A stretch of 64,000 bases of DNA, taken from positions 75,398,001 through 75,462,000 of the forward strand of contig NC_134013.1 of NCBI RefSeq assembly GCF_040712315.1, read 5' to 3'. Positions 11,445 to 22,179 of this stretch are shown here, piece after piece; position 1 is the first letter of the stretch; each line of letters begins with the position of its first letter. Origin of the DNA: Castanea sativa (Eukaryota; Streptophyta; Magnoliopsida; Fagales; Fagaceae). A program made the position numbers and the translations under genes. The notes beneath the pieces are model-generated. The model saw only the letters and a program-made list of their open reading frames with translations. It did no database searches and was not told where the DNA came from.

Positions 11445-11544
11445 GGGATGTTGGAGAAGTTGTAAAACGAAATAGTAAAATAGATAAAGTATGTTTTTGA
11501 GGATGCAAAATGAAACTTTTTGCATTCTCCTGCTAATGCTCTAA

Positions 11545-12239
11545 GGCTAAGAAAATAGCAACTTTTTTTTTCTGTGGTAATAATATTAAAGGCAAAAGAT
11601 ATCATTTCTGCCATATGGCTAGAAGTCTAGAACATCATGAAAACTGAATAGAGAAACCGTGCCGGTTATCATTTGTTGGAATTGGTCCAGGTATACTCTC
11701 TGCTGGCACACCAGCCATGAAATTCCAATCTCCAACTATACTAATAAACAACTAATCTTGCTGGTTTTGGTGACTAAATAGATTACAATGCCATTACTTA
11801 ATAAATATTAATGATATAAGAGCATGCGCACTAGTCTATCTAAAATAATTAAAATAACATAAAAGAATTGTTTTTCAAAAAAAAAAAACATAAAAGAATT
11901 GAAATTATGGATTCCAAAAGATACATTTATTTAAGAAAATTGTGAAATATGTAGCACCACCAGATCCAGAAGAATGAAATATTGCTCCACTTTAGAAAAT
12001 GTTATTGCACAAATTTAGAACATCTAGCTAAGTTTGAGAATAATTCAGTGTGAAATTTGTGAGAAAATAGAACATAAATATATTCTTTTAATACTTGATT
12101 TGGAAAGGGAAAAAGGCCAAGTTTAGTAAAAGTTATGTAGAAAATTTCACCATGTCCTTTTCTAAAACTGAATTTTACAATCATTTAAAACTTTAAAGTT
12201 TAAATACCTCATGTTAGTTCTCCAAAAATAATTGCTTAA
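11545..12239. other. Intergenic DNA without recognised features
   Basis: AT-rich, with one A-run near 11880. I see no gene, terminal repeat or duplicated flank. Confidence 0.5.
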
Positions 12240-12450
12240 TAGTTGTAGTTAGCTCAACTAGTAAAGTTTTTATTCTTAAAAAAAAAAAATAGCAAAGTCT
12301 TTAATGGTTGAATAAGAGATTTTGAGTTTAATTCCCGCCTACAACGAAAATCGATTAAAATCGATTGGTATCTTAATTTGATGATAAAGAGCTATCATCA
12401 GAAACAGAAATTATAAATTGAAACTCTTTTAAAAAAATAAAATAAAACAA
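12240..12450 (+). mobile_element. SINE, copy 1 (degenerate)
   Basis: A box-A-like TAGCTCAACTAGTAAAG is followed by a B-box-like GAGTTTAATTCCCG and the family core GATGATAAAGAGCTATCATC, then an A-rich tail. Relative to the copy at 18026 it carries about 30 extra bases, including an A-run, after the A box. No clear target duplication was found. Confidence 0.7.
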
Positions 12451-13349
12451 AAAGAGCTGTCAATCAATCTTGCAATGTGAAATGTGACATTTTGGCCTAG
12501 CTTGGGTTCAAACCTTAATAATTGACGGTATTAAATATATGCTCCTCAGCTCTGTTTTAGAGGAAAACCAGGGAGGTATGTGGATTCCAATTGTTTAAGG
12601 AATCTGGAACTTTTTGTCAAAGTTTGCGGATCAATGATCTTGTGAATTTAAAATATTGGCGGTCGACTTTCTATGTGTCCATCTCATCATCTATCATTTA
12701 TTTCCTCAAAGACGAGGAAAATTGCTACAAAATTTTGAAATGCTCAATTTTTCTTCCCTCTAAATATTAAATTATGAACGAGACCGGGAAGGTATGTTTG
12801 CTTCATTTGTCAAACTACGATGTAGATAGCGGCAAAATTCAAATTCTGAAGTTGCTTCAGGTTACATCACAGAGACAGAGCGACTGCCTACCACAATAAA
12901 ATTATATTCTATTAAAAGTTTAAAATTTTCCCATCTTTTATTCATTTTATGCTTTTGAAAAATCTGCATGTTTTGAATATATATTTTTTAAAATAAATTT
13001 TTTGAGATACAAATATATGTACACAAAGACACACTACAAATTTTAGCCAAAAACTATAATTTGAATAACCTAATTTTGAACATTTATATAAACTTAGCCA
13101 ACGTTAATAATTCATCTGTTAATTTTGGTTTTTTAGACCTCACAAATACCGGTTATCCAATTTTAATCTCAAGTTATTAATTAAACCAATTATGAACAAC
13201 CTTAGATTGATGTGAACAAGACCAAGATTAAGCAAACAAAATAAATACCAACGAAAAAATAGTCAACACCCAAAATGGTAATCCAAGAAAAGTTAATGGA
13301 ACATTGGTTCAAAAGTAAAAAAACCACGTGGGGGATCTTCCCAAAAAGG
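12451..13349. other. Intergenic DNA without recognised features
   Basis: AT-rich, no supported gene. Eight bases at its right edge (CAAAAAGG, 13342-13349) are the target duplication of the next element. Confidence 0.5.
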
Positions 13350-14291
13350 TAAGACGGTAAATGAGCCAAGTTTTATTAAGTCATGCATGTTCAAGCTTGT
13401 TTCGTCAGGAAAAATCAAAAGTTCGAGCTTGGCTTGAATTTGTAACAAGTCTAAAAATAGTGTTTGAGCTTGAGCTTGTGGAAAAGCCAAAAAGCTTGAA
13501 CTTGGCTTAACTTGGTTTGACTTGATTAATTAGTTAAGCCAAACTCAAGTTTAATATCAAGCTCAAACTCGAGTTTAGGTCAAGTTTTTGAGCTAGAGAT
13601 CTAAAAAAATTACATTATTAAATGCTTAAATCTCTAAAATTAAGAAAAAAATAGTATACTCAGTTTATCATGTATCTAGTCTTATTTATGATTAGCTAAT
13701 ATTTAAATTAATAATTTACATAATTAAATTCATTTATTCATCATTCCTTATTTACAGCTTCTGCAATTGTTCAAAATACAATTTTTGCATTCATGTTAGA
13801 TGGTGAAGGACTAGACAAATACTTGTTTGTAACTATTATGAATGATAAAATACTAACATGTGTCATAACTTTACTTTAGATGATTAATAGGGAAGGATCA
13901 TATGTGACCTACTTAATTATTTATTTATTTTTAAATGTAACTATAGTCTAAAGTGGTTCTTGATTAGTTTAAAGGGAAAGAAAAAATTAAGGTAATATAG
14001 GTAGTAATCTCATGTTGGTCATGTCATTATTAAGATATGTGTAATGAGTATATTTAGCTAACACACATAAACTAATAAATGAGTTTATGCTTGAATTGTT
14101 GTGTATCAAGCCTAATAGCTCACGGGTTTGTTTGTGAACAATTTTTTTTTGCTTGGGCTCGGCTTGTTTATTAAATGAGCCTAAAACTAAAGCTCAAACT
14201 TGACTTATTTATAAATAAACAAACATGAACAAGCTTTTTATCGAGCCGAACCCAACTTGTTCATGATCAGCTTAATTCATTTACAGCCCTA
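13350..14291. mobile_element. Non-autonomous hAT element (942 bp)
   Basis: The left end TAAGACGGTAAATGAGCC and the right end ATTTACAGCCCTA are imperfect inverted copies. The 8-bp flanks CAAAAAGG (13342-13349) and CAAAAAGC (14292-14299) differ at one base, fitting a hAT duplication. Subterminal regions are rich in CAAGCTTG/GAGCTTGAG-type motifs on both strands. No transposase is encoded, so it would depend on a transposase from elsewhere. Confidence 0.8.
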
Positions 14292-14650
14292 CAAAAAGCC
14301 ACCCAATATATTGAAAGAATTCTACAATCTAATATAAAACTTTATACCTAGAGTAAAAACCTTTTACTGTTTAAGAACTTTTGAACCCTTTAGTATATGG
14401 AAGTCTTAACAGATGATGTACATGTGTTCATAACTAGAACCTTTGATGGAGTCCAAGATTTCTCTTGAAGGTTTACTTCATAGTAACAAGTCTATGGTGG
14501 TATTGTGACTTTATCCTTAATCACCAATCTTCGAAGATATTGTCTTCAAATCTAGTTTTTAAATACTAGTATCATGGTGAAATTGAGAGAAATATGAGAC
14601 TTATTTGTATGGCAAAAGTGTTCTCTCTCTGTCTCTATTTGGTCGTTCCC

Positions 14651-15160
14651 ATGGTTGTTAAAATCCTAATCTAAATCCTACGATTTTACAATCTCACTTG
14701 CCCAAAACGATCCGGATTTTTCACGGATCTTTGTGATCGTTCAAGATCGGTAGGATCACACGATTCTAATTATCCCAAACGACCTTTATTTCTTGTAATC
14801 TTTTTTAACTTAACAGAAGGCTCAGTTGGACTTAAATGAAAAATAAAATCTCAATAAATTAAGTTTTTCCACTCTAATGTAGAGAGAGTGTCAGTTGGAT
14901 CCAAATAAAAAATATTCCAATAGAGTGTCATGTTTTGAGATTTTTGGCCTCTTTAAATGATGCTTACAAATGGATATAGTGATGTATGGTAATTATATTA
15001 ATGAAGGTATAATCTATGTGATTATTTAACATACCAATGTGTATTTTTTGTTTTTTTTTTCTCAAATAATATAGGATTTTATGATCCATGATCCGATTCT
15101 ACGATTCATGATTTTACCTACCTTCCACGATTCTACGTAGGATCCTGATTTTGACAACTT
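14651..15160. mobile_element. MULE-like non-autonomous element (510 bp)
   Basis: The left end ATGGTTGTTAAAATCC and the right end GATTTTGACAACTT are inverted copies. Flanks TGGTCGTTCCC (14640-14650) and TGGTCGTCCC (15161-15170) match except for one T, giving a 10-11-bp duplication. Subterminal GATC/ACGATT-type motifs repeat on both sides. It has no coding capacity. The duplication length suits Mutator-like transposition. Confidence 0.75.
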
Positions 15161-15170
15161 TGGTCGTCCC

Positions 15171-17142
15171 TAATGTATTCTTATATAGTCCAGCAAAATG
15201 GGGCACATATTAGGACTGAAACATACAACGTATTAGGCTTGATCTGACAAAATCTGTGATTTTTTATCAACCCAAAATAATTCTTGATTCATTGAGCAGC
15301 TTTGACACCTTTTCGATCAATCAAAGAGCTGTTGAACAGCTATCAAAAAGCTTTCAAAAATTTAGAAACTTTTCTTTCTTCGTGCTAAACATGGGTCCTC
15401 TTTGTTTTTTAGACTTGAAAATGCACATTCTTCTTCTTATGGAGGCCATTATATCACTTAAGAGAATGTCATTTGTAAGCACAAGTTTCATCTAAATAAA
15501 CAAGATTAATCTATGAGCAAAAGTGACAGGATTTCTACCAATATCACTTTTAGATTTTGACGTAAAGGTAAATGTTGGTTTTAAACCTTCAATTTAAACA
15601 ATTAACCCTTTATACATTAGGTATTTTGTGAGACATCAAACATTTTATTAATATTTATGTTAAAGACTAACAAACATTTTTTTTAATAGTACTAAAGACT
15701 AACAAATTTAATCACATACATGTACATGTATGCTTCTGTCTCATTTTAATAGTTTTGAATGTTGTTATTACTTATTACCATGTATACACTACATTATTAA
15801 ATCTATTACATTTTAAGAAAAATACTAATAGAAAATTAATTTGTCATAAACCTGATTTACAGTTAGTCATTTAGGCTTTATTTATTTATTTTTTAAATAG
15901 TTACAATATGTTGCTAATTTTGCAATTTGAATTCTTTCCCCTTGTAAACTCGAGTATTTTATGCATGGAGATATGTCAATTACGCAGCTACAAGACCCTT
16001 AGCGGTTAGTCACTTAGTAGATTGTTCAAACCAAAAGTCTATAGTTTAAATTGATACACTTCAAATTTTAAGAGTGCTATGTGTAATGCAAAAAAAAAAA
16101 AAAGAAAGAATAAAGAATAGGCAGGTATGAAATCTGATTTTTATGCCATCACCTCTGTTGTGAATGCTAGCACAGAATTTGATCCCATTGGTACGTAGTA
16201 CATCACTAAGCCTGCAGGAACCTTTTTGAATGAGTCTTGACTCTCATGTGAATGAACGGCGGTGCTGAAGTGAAGTCAGTTTTTGAAGTATAGAAAGCGT
16301 CACCTCGTACTGTTGGTATCCCACCTTTTTGTTGTTGCTTACATGTGATACATAGTTTTTTATTTATTTTCCAATAATTATGCTTTACCAGTAATTTACG
16401 TGTTAATCTCAAAGTCAAATTCTACTTACTACTTCTACATCCTTCAGAATAAACTAGTGGATGAGATGATTGGATTCAAGCTACTCCTCTGTGGTATTGC
16501 CCCCATTTAAGTTGAAAGGGAAAAGAAGACTTTTAGAGGGTATTTGGTTGAGCTGTTTTCATAAGAAAAATACTGAGACCATCGAAAATGGCACAACTCT
16601 TTTCATAAATGACATGTTGTATTAGCTGTTGTACTAAGAGAGCAACAGGTCATTGGCTTTCACGGTTTTGGAACATTTGTGATGCGACATTATTGTTCTA
16701 TTTATCTCTCAATACTTCGCAATGCAATGTTTAGTGAAGCATTATGGTTTTCCACAAGTCTTATGGTAGTTAATTAGTTATAGGTTGAATATGTTTAGAG
16801 ATGATTCTCAAAAAGAAAAAGAAAAAGAGAGAGTCCCTCAGAGTTTGTTTTTCTGTTATTTCCTATTTTACTATGCAATGAGTATTTGAAATAATTGTCT
16901 TTGCTTGAGTATAGAGTCAATCCTGCTTTTGTACAGTAATGTATTTAGTTCATTTACTGCATTCACAATATTTAGTTTTTAACAATTCTAAAAGCTAATT
17001 GATCTCTTTTAACACATCACTTTATAATATACATAATATTATATAAATACTTTATTCTTTTACCACTTCATTAAAATATTCTTTATCTATTTATTTTATT
17101 CTTTCTTTTATCACTCAAGTCTCTTTCTCTAACCTTCATTTA

Positions 17143-17175
<33 letters not shown>

Positions 17176-17199
17176 GTGTTTACCATTTAGTTACAGAAA
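15171..17199. other. Intergenic DNA without supported genes
   Basis: About 2 kb, AT-rich. A 79-codon frame at 15256-15495 and a 70-codon minus frame at 16206-16418 have no recognisable domain, signal peptide or partner exon, and I do not call them. There is a short TA microsatellite followed by a T-run at 17140-17175. Confidence 0.5.
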
Positions 17200-17633
17200 A
17201 CTACTAGAGATAACGGTTTAATTACTGTGGTTAGGTGTTAAAAAATTATAGGTTTGACACCTTTGATGAAGTGGGTATTTTAGTGTTTTGGGTGTTAAAA
17301 TAGCATTTGATTTGATTGCTTTTAAAGTAATGGTAATTTAGCATTACTCTACATCTTAGTTTTCATCTCTTTCACAATACATCATTAATAATTCTTCCTC
17401 TATTTTTAACAATCTATCATGGTATCAGAGCCCTTATTGACGTCATCATCTTCAATTTGCACCATTAATGATCCTCCATCTCACACTTCCTCTCAAACTC
17501 TAAGCACCTCGATACCTCAATTCCATGTCTCATTAATTTCTTCAAGATTATGAAGAAATTCTCCCCACATAGATCAATCCAGAATATAGAGCATGCCAAT
17601 TCAAAGATCAAGCATTGATCACTTTAATTAATT
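17200..17633 (+). mobile_element. Ty1/copia remnant: LTR end, primer-binding site and gag start
   Basis: TGGTATCAGAGCCC at 17420-17433 is the initiator-tRNA-Met primer-binding site typical of copia elements, and the sequence just before it (ACAATCTATCA) fits an LTR end. Downstream codons read Ser/Thr-rich as in copia gag leaders but hit stops. The rest of the element is missing; the sequence runs into a CACTA terminus at 17634. The left LTR boundary was not determined. Confidence 0.65.
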
Positions 17634-18013
17634 CACTACAAAAAAGCTGCCTATAGTGGCATTTTTTTTAGTGGCGTTCATAAAAAATGCCACTATAGGT
17701 ACCCTTTAGTATGCCTCAATAGTGGCATTTTAAAACACTAGGCCTATAGTAGCATTTGCAAAAGCCTATAGTGGCGTTTTTAAACTCTACTATAGATCCT
17801 TAAAAAAAAAAAAAAAAAAACTCAATTGAGAAAGAAATTTTTTTTAATGGACCTATATCATGAACGCCACTATAAGTCCTAGGTCTTACAAGGGCCTATA
17901 GTGGCGTTCATGAACACCACTATAGGTCTTGGGTCTTACAAGGGCCTATAGGTCTTTTAAAAAAAAAACCTAACCATAAAAAAAATAAAAAAGGACCTAT
18001 AGTGTTCATTTGA
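17634..18013. mobile_element. CACTA transposon end with subterminal repeats, truncated
   Basis: CACTACAAAAAAGCTGCC at 17634 is a CACTA-superfamily terminus. The next 350 bp hold several direct and inverted copies of CCTATAGTGGCGTT-type subterminal repeats, expected transposase-binding sites in this superfamily. No matching TTTTTGTAGTG right end with these repeats is found nearby, so only one end is present. No transposase sequence is seen. Confidence 0.75.
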
Positions 18014-18025
18014 AACTTCAGTGAC

Positions 18026-18201
18026 AGTGGGTTCTAGTTAGCTCAACTGGTAAAATCTCTGATGGTTGAATAAGAGATTTGGGGTTCAATCCCCGCTTAC
18101 ACCAAAAACTGATTGGTGTTTTAGTCTGATGATAAAGAGTTATTATCAGAAGCGAGCACTATAGGTTGAAACTCTCTCTCAACAAAAAAAAAAAAAAAAA
18201 A
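18026..18201 (+). mobile_element. SINE, copy 2 (best preserved)
   Basis: A tRNA-derived head has an A box TAGCTCAACTGGTAAAA and a B box GGTTCAATCCCCG, followed by the family body and a tail of about 20 A. It is flanked by AACTTCAGTGAC (18014-18025) and AACTCCAGTGAC (18202-18213), a 12-bp duplication with one mismatch, as left by LINE-type target-primed insertion. Confidence 0.9.
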
Positions 18202-18213
18202 AACTCCAGTGAC

Positions 18214-18258
18214 TAAAAGCATTTAGTAGGCAACTTTAGGGACCAATAGTATAGTTTT
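18214..18258. mobile_element. Isolated MULE terminal fragment
   Basis: AGGGACCAATAGTATAG followed by TTTTGC nearly equals the right terminus of the Pack-MULE-like element at 20104-21161. Only this one end is visible, so it is a relic or the end of an older element split by the SINE. Confidence 0.5.
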
Positions 18259-19081
18259 GCTTTTTTTTTAAAATTTTTTTTATACAAATTTAAAAGAATA
18301 AAAATTAAAATGAATTATTTAAAGGATGATGACCATTTTGAATTATGGGGTAAAGGTTGAGGATTAAATGTATATTTAAACCTTAGTAACTTACCGGTTT
18401 TCATAATTAAAGGATGTTTATATTTACTTAAAAAATATTTATGTATACTTTGACTTTTTAAATATAATAAAAACTGTATTCAATATAATGTATTAAATGT
18501 AACTTAATTTGTACCATGGTACACTTATTAAGAAAATAAATTCATAAAAAAAAATATTAAGAAAATAAAACTTAATTTGTACCATGGTACACTTATTGGG
18601 TAATAGTACAATAAAATTTTGGTTTTACATTCTTGCATCATCTGGCTCAAGATGAGTATTCAATTTCCACGCTATCTTTTCACTACATGATTTATTGTGT
18701 TGTAGTGTTTTTTTTCCCTTTTTTTTTTCTTTAAATAAATTTAGAATTAATCAAATTTTAAAATTTTAAAATTAAAGTGACAAGTTGCTCCAATTAGGAT
18801 TTTGTCATAACTTGCATTTCCTTTGATCAAAATTTTTATTAATACAAAATATCTCCTATTTTTATATTCAAATTAGTTAATCGATCAAGAATACTAGTAT
18901 AACAGGATTTTTGTATGTGTGATTTTGTTGTTTAAAATTTTTATTTTCAATTATTTCAAGATTAATATCATGTAATATAATTCTCCACAAATGTTAAAAT
19001 GAATATATTATACTTAATTAATCCTTAACAATATTAGTAACCGCAAATTTTCTAATGGATTTTTATTTTTCCTTAATTTCT
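18259..19081. other. Intergenic DNA with a local 68-bp duplication
   Basis: CTTAATTTGTACCATGGTAC occurs at 18503 and 18571, each containing the palindrome GTACCATGGTAC. Nothing else is recognised. Confidence 0.55.
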
Positions 19082-19098
19082 CTTTTTATATCCGTAAT

Positions 19099-19260
19099 TT
19101 TTTTTTTTTTAGTGAGTTTCAACTTATGGCGTCCGCTCCTGATGATAGCTCTTTATCATCAGACCAAGACATCAATCAGTTTTTGGTGTAGGCGGAGATT
19201 GAACCCCTGATCTCTTATACAACTATCAGGGACTTTACTAGTTGAGCTAATTGGAACCCA
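19099..19260 (-). mobile_element. SINE, copy 3
   Basis: On the minus strand it reads with a TTAGCTCAACTAG A box and GGTTCAATCTCCG B box, the same GATGATAAAGAGCTATCATC core and an A-tail (the T-run at 19099). The 17-bp flank CTTTTTATATCCGTAAT is identical at 19082-19098 and 19261-19277, which fixes both boundaries. Confidence 0.92.
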
Positions 19261-19277
19261 CTTTTTATATCCGTAAT

Positions 19278-19987
19278 CTAGTAATAATACTTCACACACT
19301 TATTTGTTAGTTTTATATATTGGTAAATTGGGCATTCATTAAACAAGAAACAACAAAAAAACAAAGCACAAGTCAGAACATTCTAACCCCCAAGCATCTA
19401 CTTCAAGCTAAGTTACAACCAAAGTAGGTGGATAAACTCATAAACATAACAAACAAAAGCTAAAGACCAGGAAGTTCGTTAGTTTTTATAATTATTATTT
19501 TATTAACATTTTATAAATATTTTATATTACATGCAATGCATTACACCCGTCTAGCATTATGGGGATATATATATATATATAAATGAAAACAACTTTTCTC
19601 TATTTCTTTTGTAAAAATTTTCCCCTTTTATTGGGCCTAAAGATGGGAGTAGTTATTGATATTCGAGCATCAATTCAAGAAAAGCCATATGTCCAAACCT
19701 AAGCAATATGTTTTATGCAAAGTAGGAAAGTGAGATCTACACTCAAAATTGTCCTCAAGAATGAAACCTAAACCGTGTTATTAAAATCACACTTCTAAAA
19801 GTTTAATTTAAATTAAAACAAAAACTTTGCTAAAGCCATATATTTCATCAATCAAATTGTTAATCACCAAGTCAAAGGTTAAAAAATGGGTTGATCCTAT
19901 AAGCCTAAACAAAAGGCCGAACTTAGTAAAAACTCATATACCTAAGAAAGGAATCATTCGATAAAACCTAGGCCCAGCTTTACCTTA
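19278..19987. other. Intergenic DNA without recognised features
   Basis: AT-rich, with a short TA microsatellite at about 19566-19581. No gene is supported. Confidence 0.5.
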
Positions 19988-20103
19988 TCAGAGCATTCAC
20001 AATAGAAAATGGGATCCTATTTTATTTTACCATCCCAAAAAGTTATTTTATCAATTATACCATACCATTTTACAATACACCTAACATCTTAATTTTTATT
20101 TTC

Positions 20104-21161
20104 GGTGAAACTACACTATTGGTTCCTAAAATTTACCCTGTGTGCGCAATTGGTCCCTCAAGTTTGAAACGAGCACAATTAGTCCCTTAAGTTTTAAAAC
20201 TGAGTTGTATTGGTCCTTTTACTAACTGCCGTTAACGGTGTTACTTATGTGGCTAACGAAACAATGACTTTGCATTTTTTTAATGATGTTGCATGTTTTT
20301 AATTAAAAAATTACAAACTAAAAGGGATTAATATTTTTTAGTATGTTTCTATAAATTGGTCAAAGAAAAATCCATCATGGGACAAGAATCCAAGAAAAGA
20401 GTAGGCTGAGTGGTAAACACATGCTCACTTCTCGCTTCTATCTCTCACATTTTCTTGTTCCTTTTTAACTTTCTTTAACTCACAATTCAAAGGAATTGAT
20501 GAGGTTGTTGACACTGGAATTCGCTATAAAAACCCACAACGAGAGAGAAGGAAGCGAAGGGTTGTTGGGGTTTCTGTACCCCAACGACATGTTGTTGCGG
20601 TGGATTGGGTCGCGGAAGAGGAAGAGGATGATCTCAATGGTGGTGGGGAGGGCTTGTTCTTGCAGTTGGGGTTTCAGGTTAAAGTGGCTGATCTCGGTGA
20701 AGATGGTGACGAATCCCGAGGATGAAGAAGAAGAAGAAGATGAAGGGTTTTGTTGGTTAACGGGTTTGAAGGAGAAAGAGTAGGAGGAGATGAAGAGGGT
20801 CTTGCAAGGCCTGGCCGTCGCTGAGATTGTTGCCACCAATAGGATCAGGAGTTGGACCAGGATGACGCGATGAATCAGTGAGGCCATGGCCATGGATTTC
20901 GATATTAATCCCTTTTAGTTTGTAATTTTTTAATTAAAAACATGCCACATCATTAAAAAAAATGCCAAGTCATTGTTTCGTTAGCCACGTAGGTAATACC
21001 GTTAACAGTAATTAGTAAAAGGATCAATACAACTCAGTTTTAAAACTTAAGAGACTAATTGTACTCGTTTCAAACTTGAGAGACTAATTGTACTCGTTTC
21101 AAACTTGAGGGACTAATTGTGCACATAGGGTAAATTTCAGGGACCAATAATGTAGTTTTGC
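20104..21161. mobile_element. Pack-MULE-like element with about 230-bp terminal inverted repeats
   Basis: Long inverted repeats (left about 20104-20333, right about 20902-21161) are clearly alike along their length, for example GTTTGAAACGAG, AAAACTGAGTTGTATTG and AAAAGGGATTAATAT. The right arm holds an extra tandem copy of a 29-bp AGAGACTAATTGTACTCG-type unit. TTTTATTTTC flanks both sides (20094-20103 and 21162-21171), close to the 9-bp duplication of Mutator-like elements. The 568-bp interior encodes no transposase but holds a host-like gene fragment on the minus strand, the defining trait of Pack-MULEs. Calling it a capture is an inference, since no parent gene is in the window. Confidence 0.85.
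20480..20893 (-). pseudogene. Secreted-protein gene fragment inside the Pack-MULE-like element
   Basis: A 137-codon frame starts MAMASLIHRV with a hydrophobic signal peptide (about residues 8-27, ending ISATARP), followed by PCKTLFISSYSFSF, a run of nine serines and a VTIFTEI motif. The start resembles small secreted or membrane proteins of plants that begin with a similar ARPCKT segment. From about residue 85 onward the sequence loses coherence, and no transmembrane tail follows, so the copy is probably truncated or frameshifted. It starts eight bases from the inner edge of the right inverted repeat and lies wholly in the element. Its transcription would have to start in the repeat. I could not name the parent gene. 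Confidence 0.55.
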
Positions 21162-21315
21162 TTTTATTTTCCTATTCTACACATTAAAATAATATATATT
21201 ACCCACTAAAATAATATAATATATTACAATACAACTTTCTTTATTTCTTCTCCACTATCTCTCTTCCACTTTATCAATTAAAATATATTATAATTTTTAC
21301 TAAAGTGCTACAGTA

Positions 21316-21407
21316 CCATCCTACCTTTAGAAGGACACTATATCACAATTGCAAAAAAAGTGCCATCCTACATTTAGAAGGACACTATATCACAATTGCA
21401 AAAAAAT
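21316..21407. repeat. 47-bp tandem duplication
   Basis: CCATCCTACMTTTAGAAGG starts at 21316 and 21363, followed in both by a GACACTATATCACAATTGC block. It lies inside the right part of the MITE. Confidence 0.8.
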
Positions 21408-21659
21408 TTACAATTATAAAATTTTACAAGACTCTTTCTTGCCTTTATACTAAAATTTTCCTACATGTACCATTTACATCCAGCAATGAGAATGCGCTCA
21501 GCCTAGGTCACTTGCCACATTATATACTTTTACTTTTTTAGTACATGCAAAAGCTACCAAAGTTGTTACCAATTATATTAGCACTACGCATTTCCGTTTT
21601 ACAAAACACAAATGCACTACGTTCAAAAAAAAAAAAAAACACAAATGCACTTTAAATAT

Positions 21660-22179
21660 ACAATAATTCCCACGCGCGTACGCAGTTTGTGGTCACACTG
21701 GCTTCTTAAATCAAAAAGTGACAAATTTCAGTCCAAAGTAAAGGAGTAGATATCCATCGATTTCATCGAACGTCACGCGCCGTAAGCACGCGTAAGGAAC
21801 TTCAAAAATACGTTGTTTTCCTGAAATTTACTGCAACAATTAAAAAAAGAAAAAGAAAAACGTTTCCACTTTGCCAGCACATACTGCTTCTATTCTCTCT
21901 CTCTTTTCTCTCACAGCTTTATTTTTTTCACTTTGCAACCTCGTGATACCTAAAATACCTTCTCTCTTACAAAAACCTCTCTCACACTTGAGCTCACATA
22001 GTTCTCTCTCTCTCTTTCTCTCTCTCTTTCTTTCTCATATGAAATTTCGACGGAAAACAGCTTTTGGGATTGTCCGAAACCGTCATTACAAAACAAGCAT
22101 GTAGAAGAGAAGAGAGAGAGAGATTGTTTTCATTCTTTGTTGTTTTCGTTTTGTTTGGGTTTGAGAATTTGATACCCAA
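21660..22179 (+). promoter_or_regulatory. Upstream region of the receptor kinase: CGCG boxes and CT-rich leader
   Basis: Three CGCG-type boxes lie at 21672-21677, 21775-21780 and 21788-21793 (ACGCGC, ACGCGC, ACGCGT), matching the calmodulin-binding transcription activator (CAMTA) site consensus VCGCGB. A pyrimidine-rich stretch at 21893-22035, with long CTCTCT runs, is typical of a plant 5' leader or Y-patch promoter. The transcription start was not located, and binding is inferred from the motif only. Confidence 0.5.

Larger units (their letters stand above)
1183..11541. mobile_element. Harbinger-like non-autonomous element, split by a gypsy insertion
   Basis: The left end reads GAGCACTAGTATTTGG and the right end CTAATGCTC. 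These form an inverted pair flanked by TAA at 1180-1182 and 11542-11544, the 3-bp TSD expected of PIF/Harbinger elements. Once the gypsy element and its GGGAT duplication are removed, about 1.2 kb remains: 1183-2322 plus 11450-11541. The left part holds a pyrimidine-rich stretch (1360-1475) and a GT/GGT-rich stretch (1500-2190) without a convincing gene; its short ORFs look compositional. The same terminal sequence occurs in the MITE at 38092-38465. The TIR is short and imperfect, so the superfamily call is inferred. Confidence 0.6.
19991..21497. mobile_element. Harbinger-like MITE split by a Pack-MULE-like element
   Basis: The left end GAGCATTCACAATAG and the right end GAGAATGCGC are an imperfect inverted pair, flanked by TCA at 19988-19990 and 21498-21500. 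Internal blocks (ATACCATTTTACAATACACC, and after the interruption CACATTAAAATAATATATAT) appear in the same order in the minus strand of the MITE at 38092-38465, so they belong to one family. The block is cut exactly where the MULE sits. The right terminus is less certain than the left. Confidence 0.65.

Noticed and set aside
18026..18120. tRNA gene candidate (A and B boxes present)
   Set aside because: No cloverleaf or acceptor stem can be formed, and the body with poly-A tail and flanking duplications identifies a SINE.
18660..18712. GTAGTG near 18695 as the missing CACTA right end
   Set aside because: It lacks the subterminal CCACTATAGG repeats and the A/T run expected next to that family's terminus.
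20496..20783. 95-codon + frame in the Pack-MULE-like element
   Set aside because: It is the antisense shadow of the signal-peptide frame; its Glu run is the complement of the serine run.
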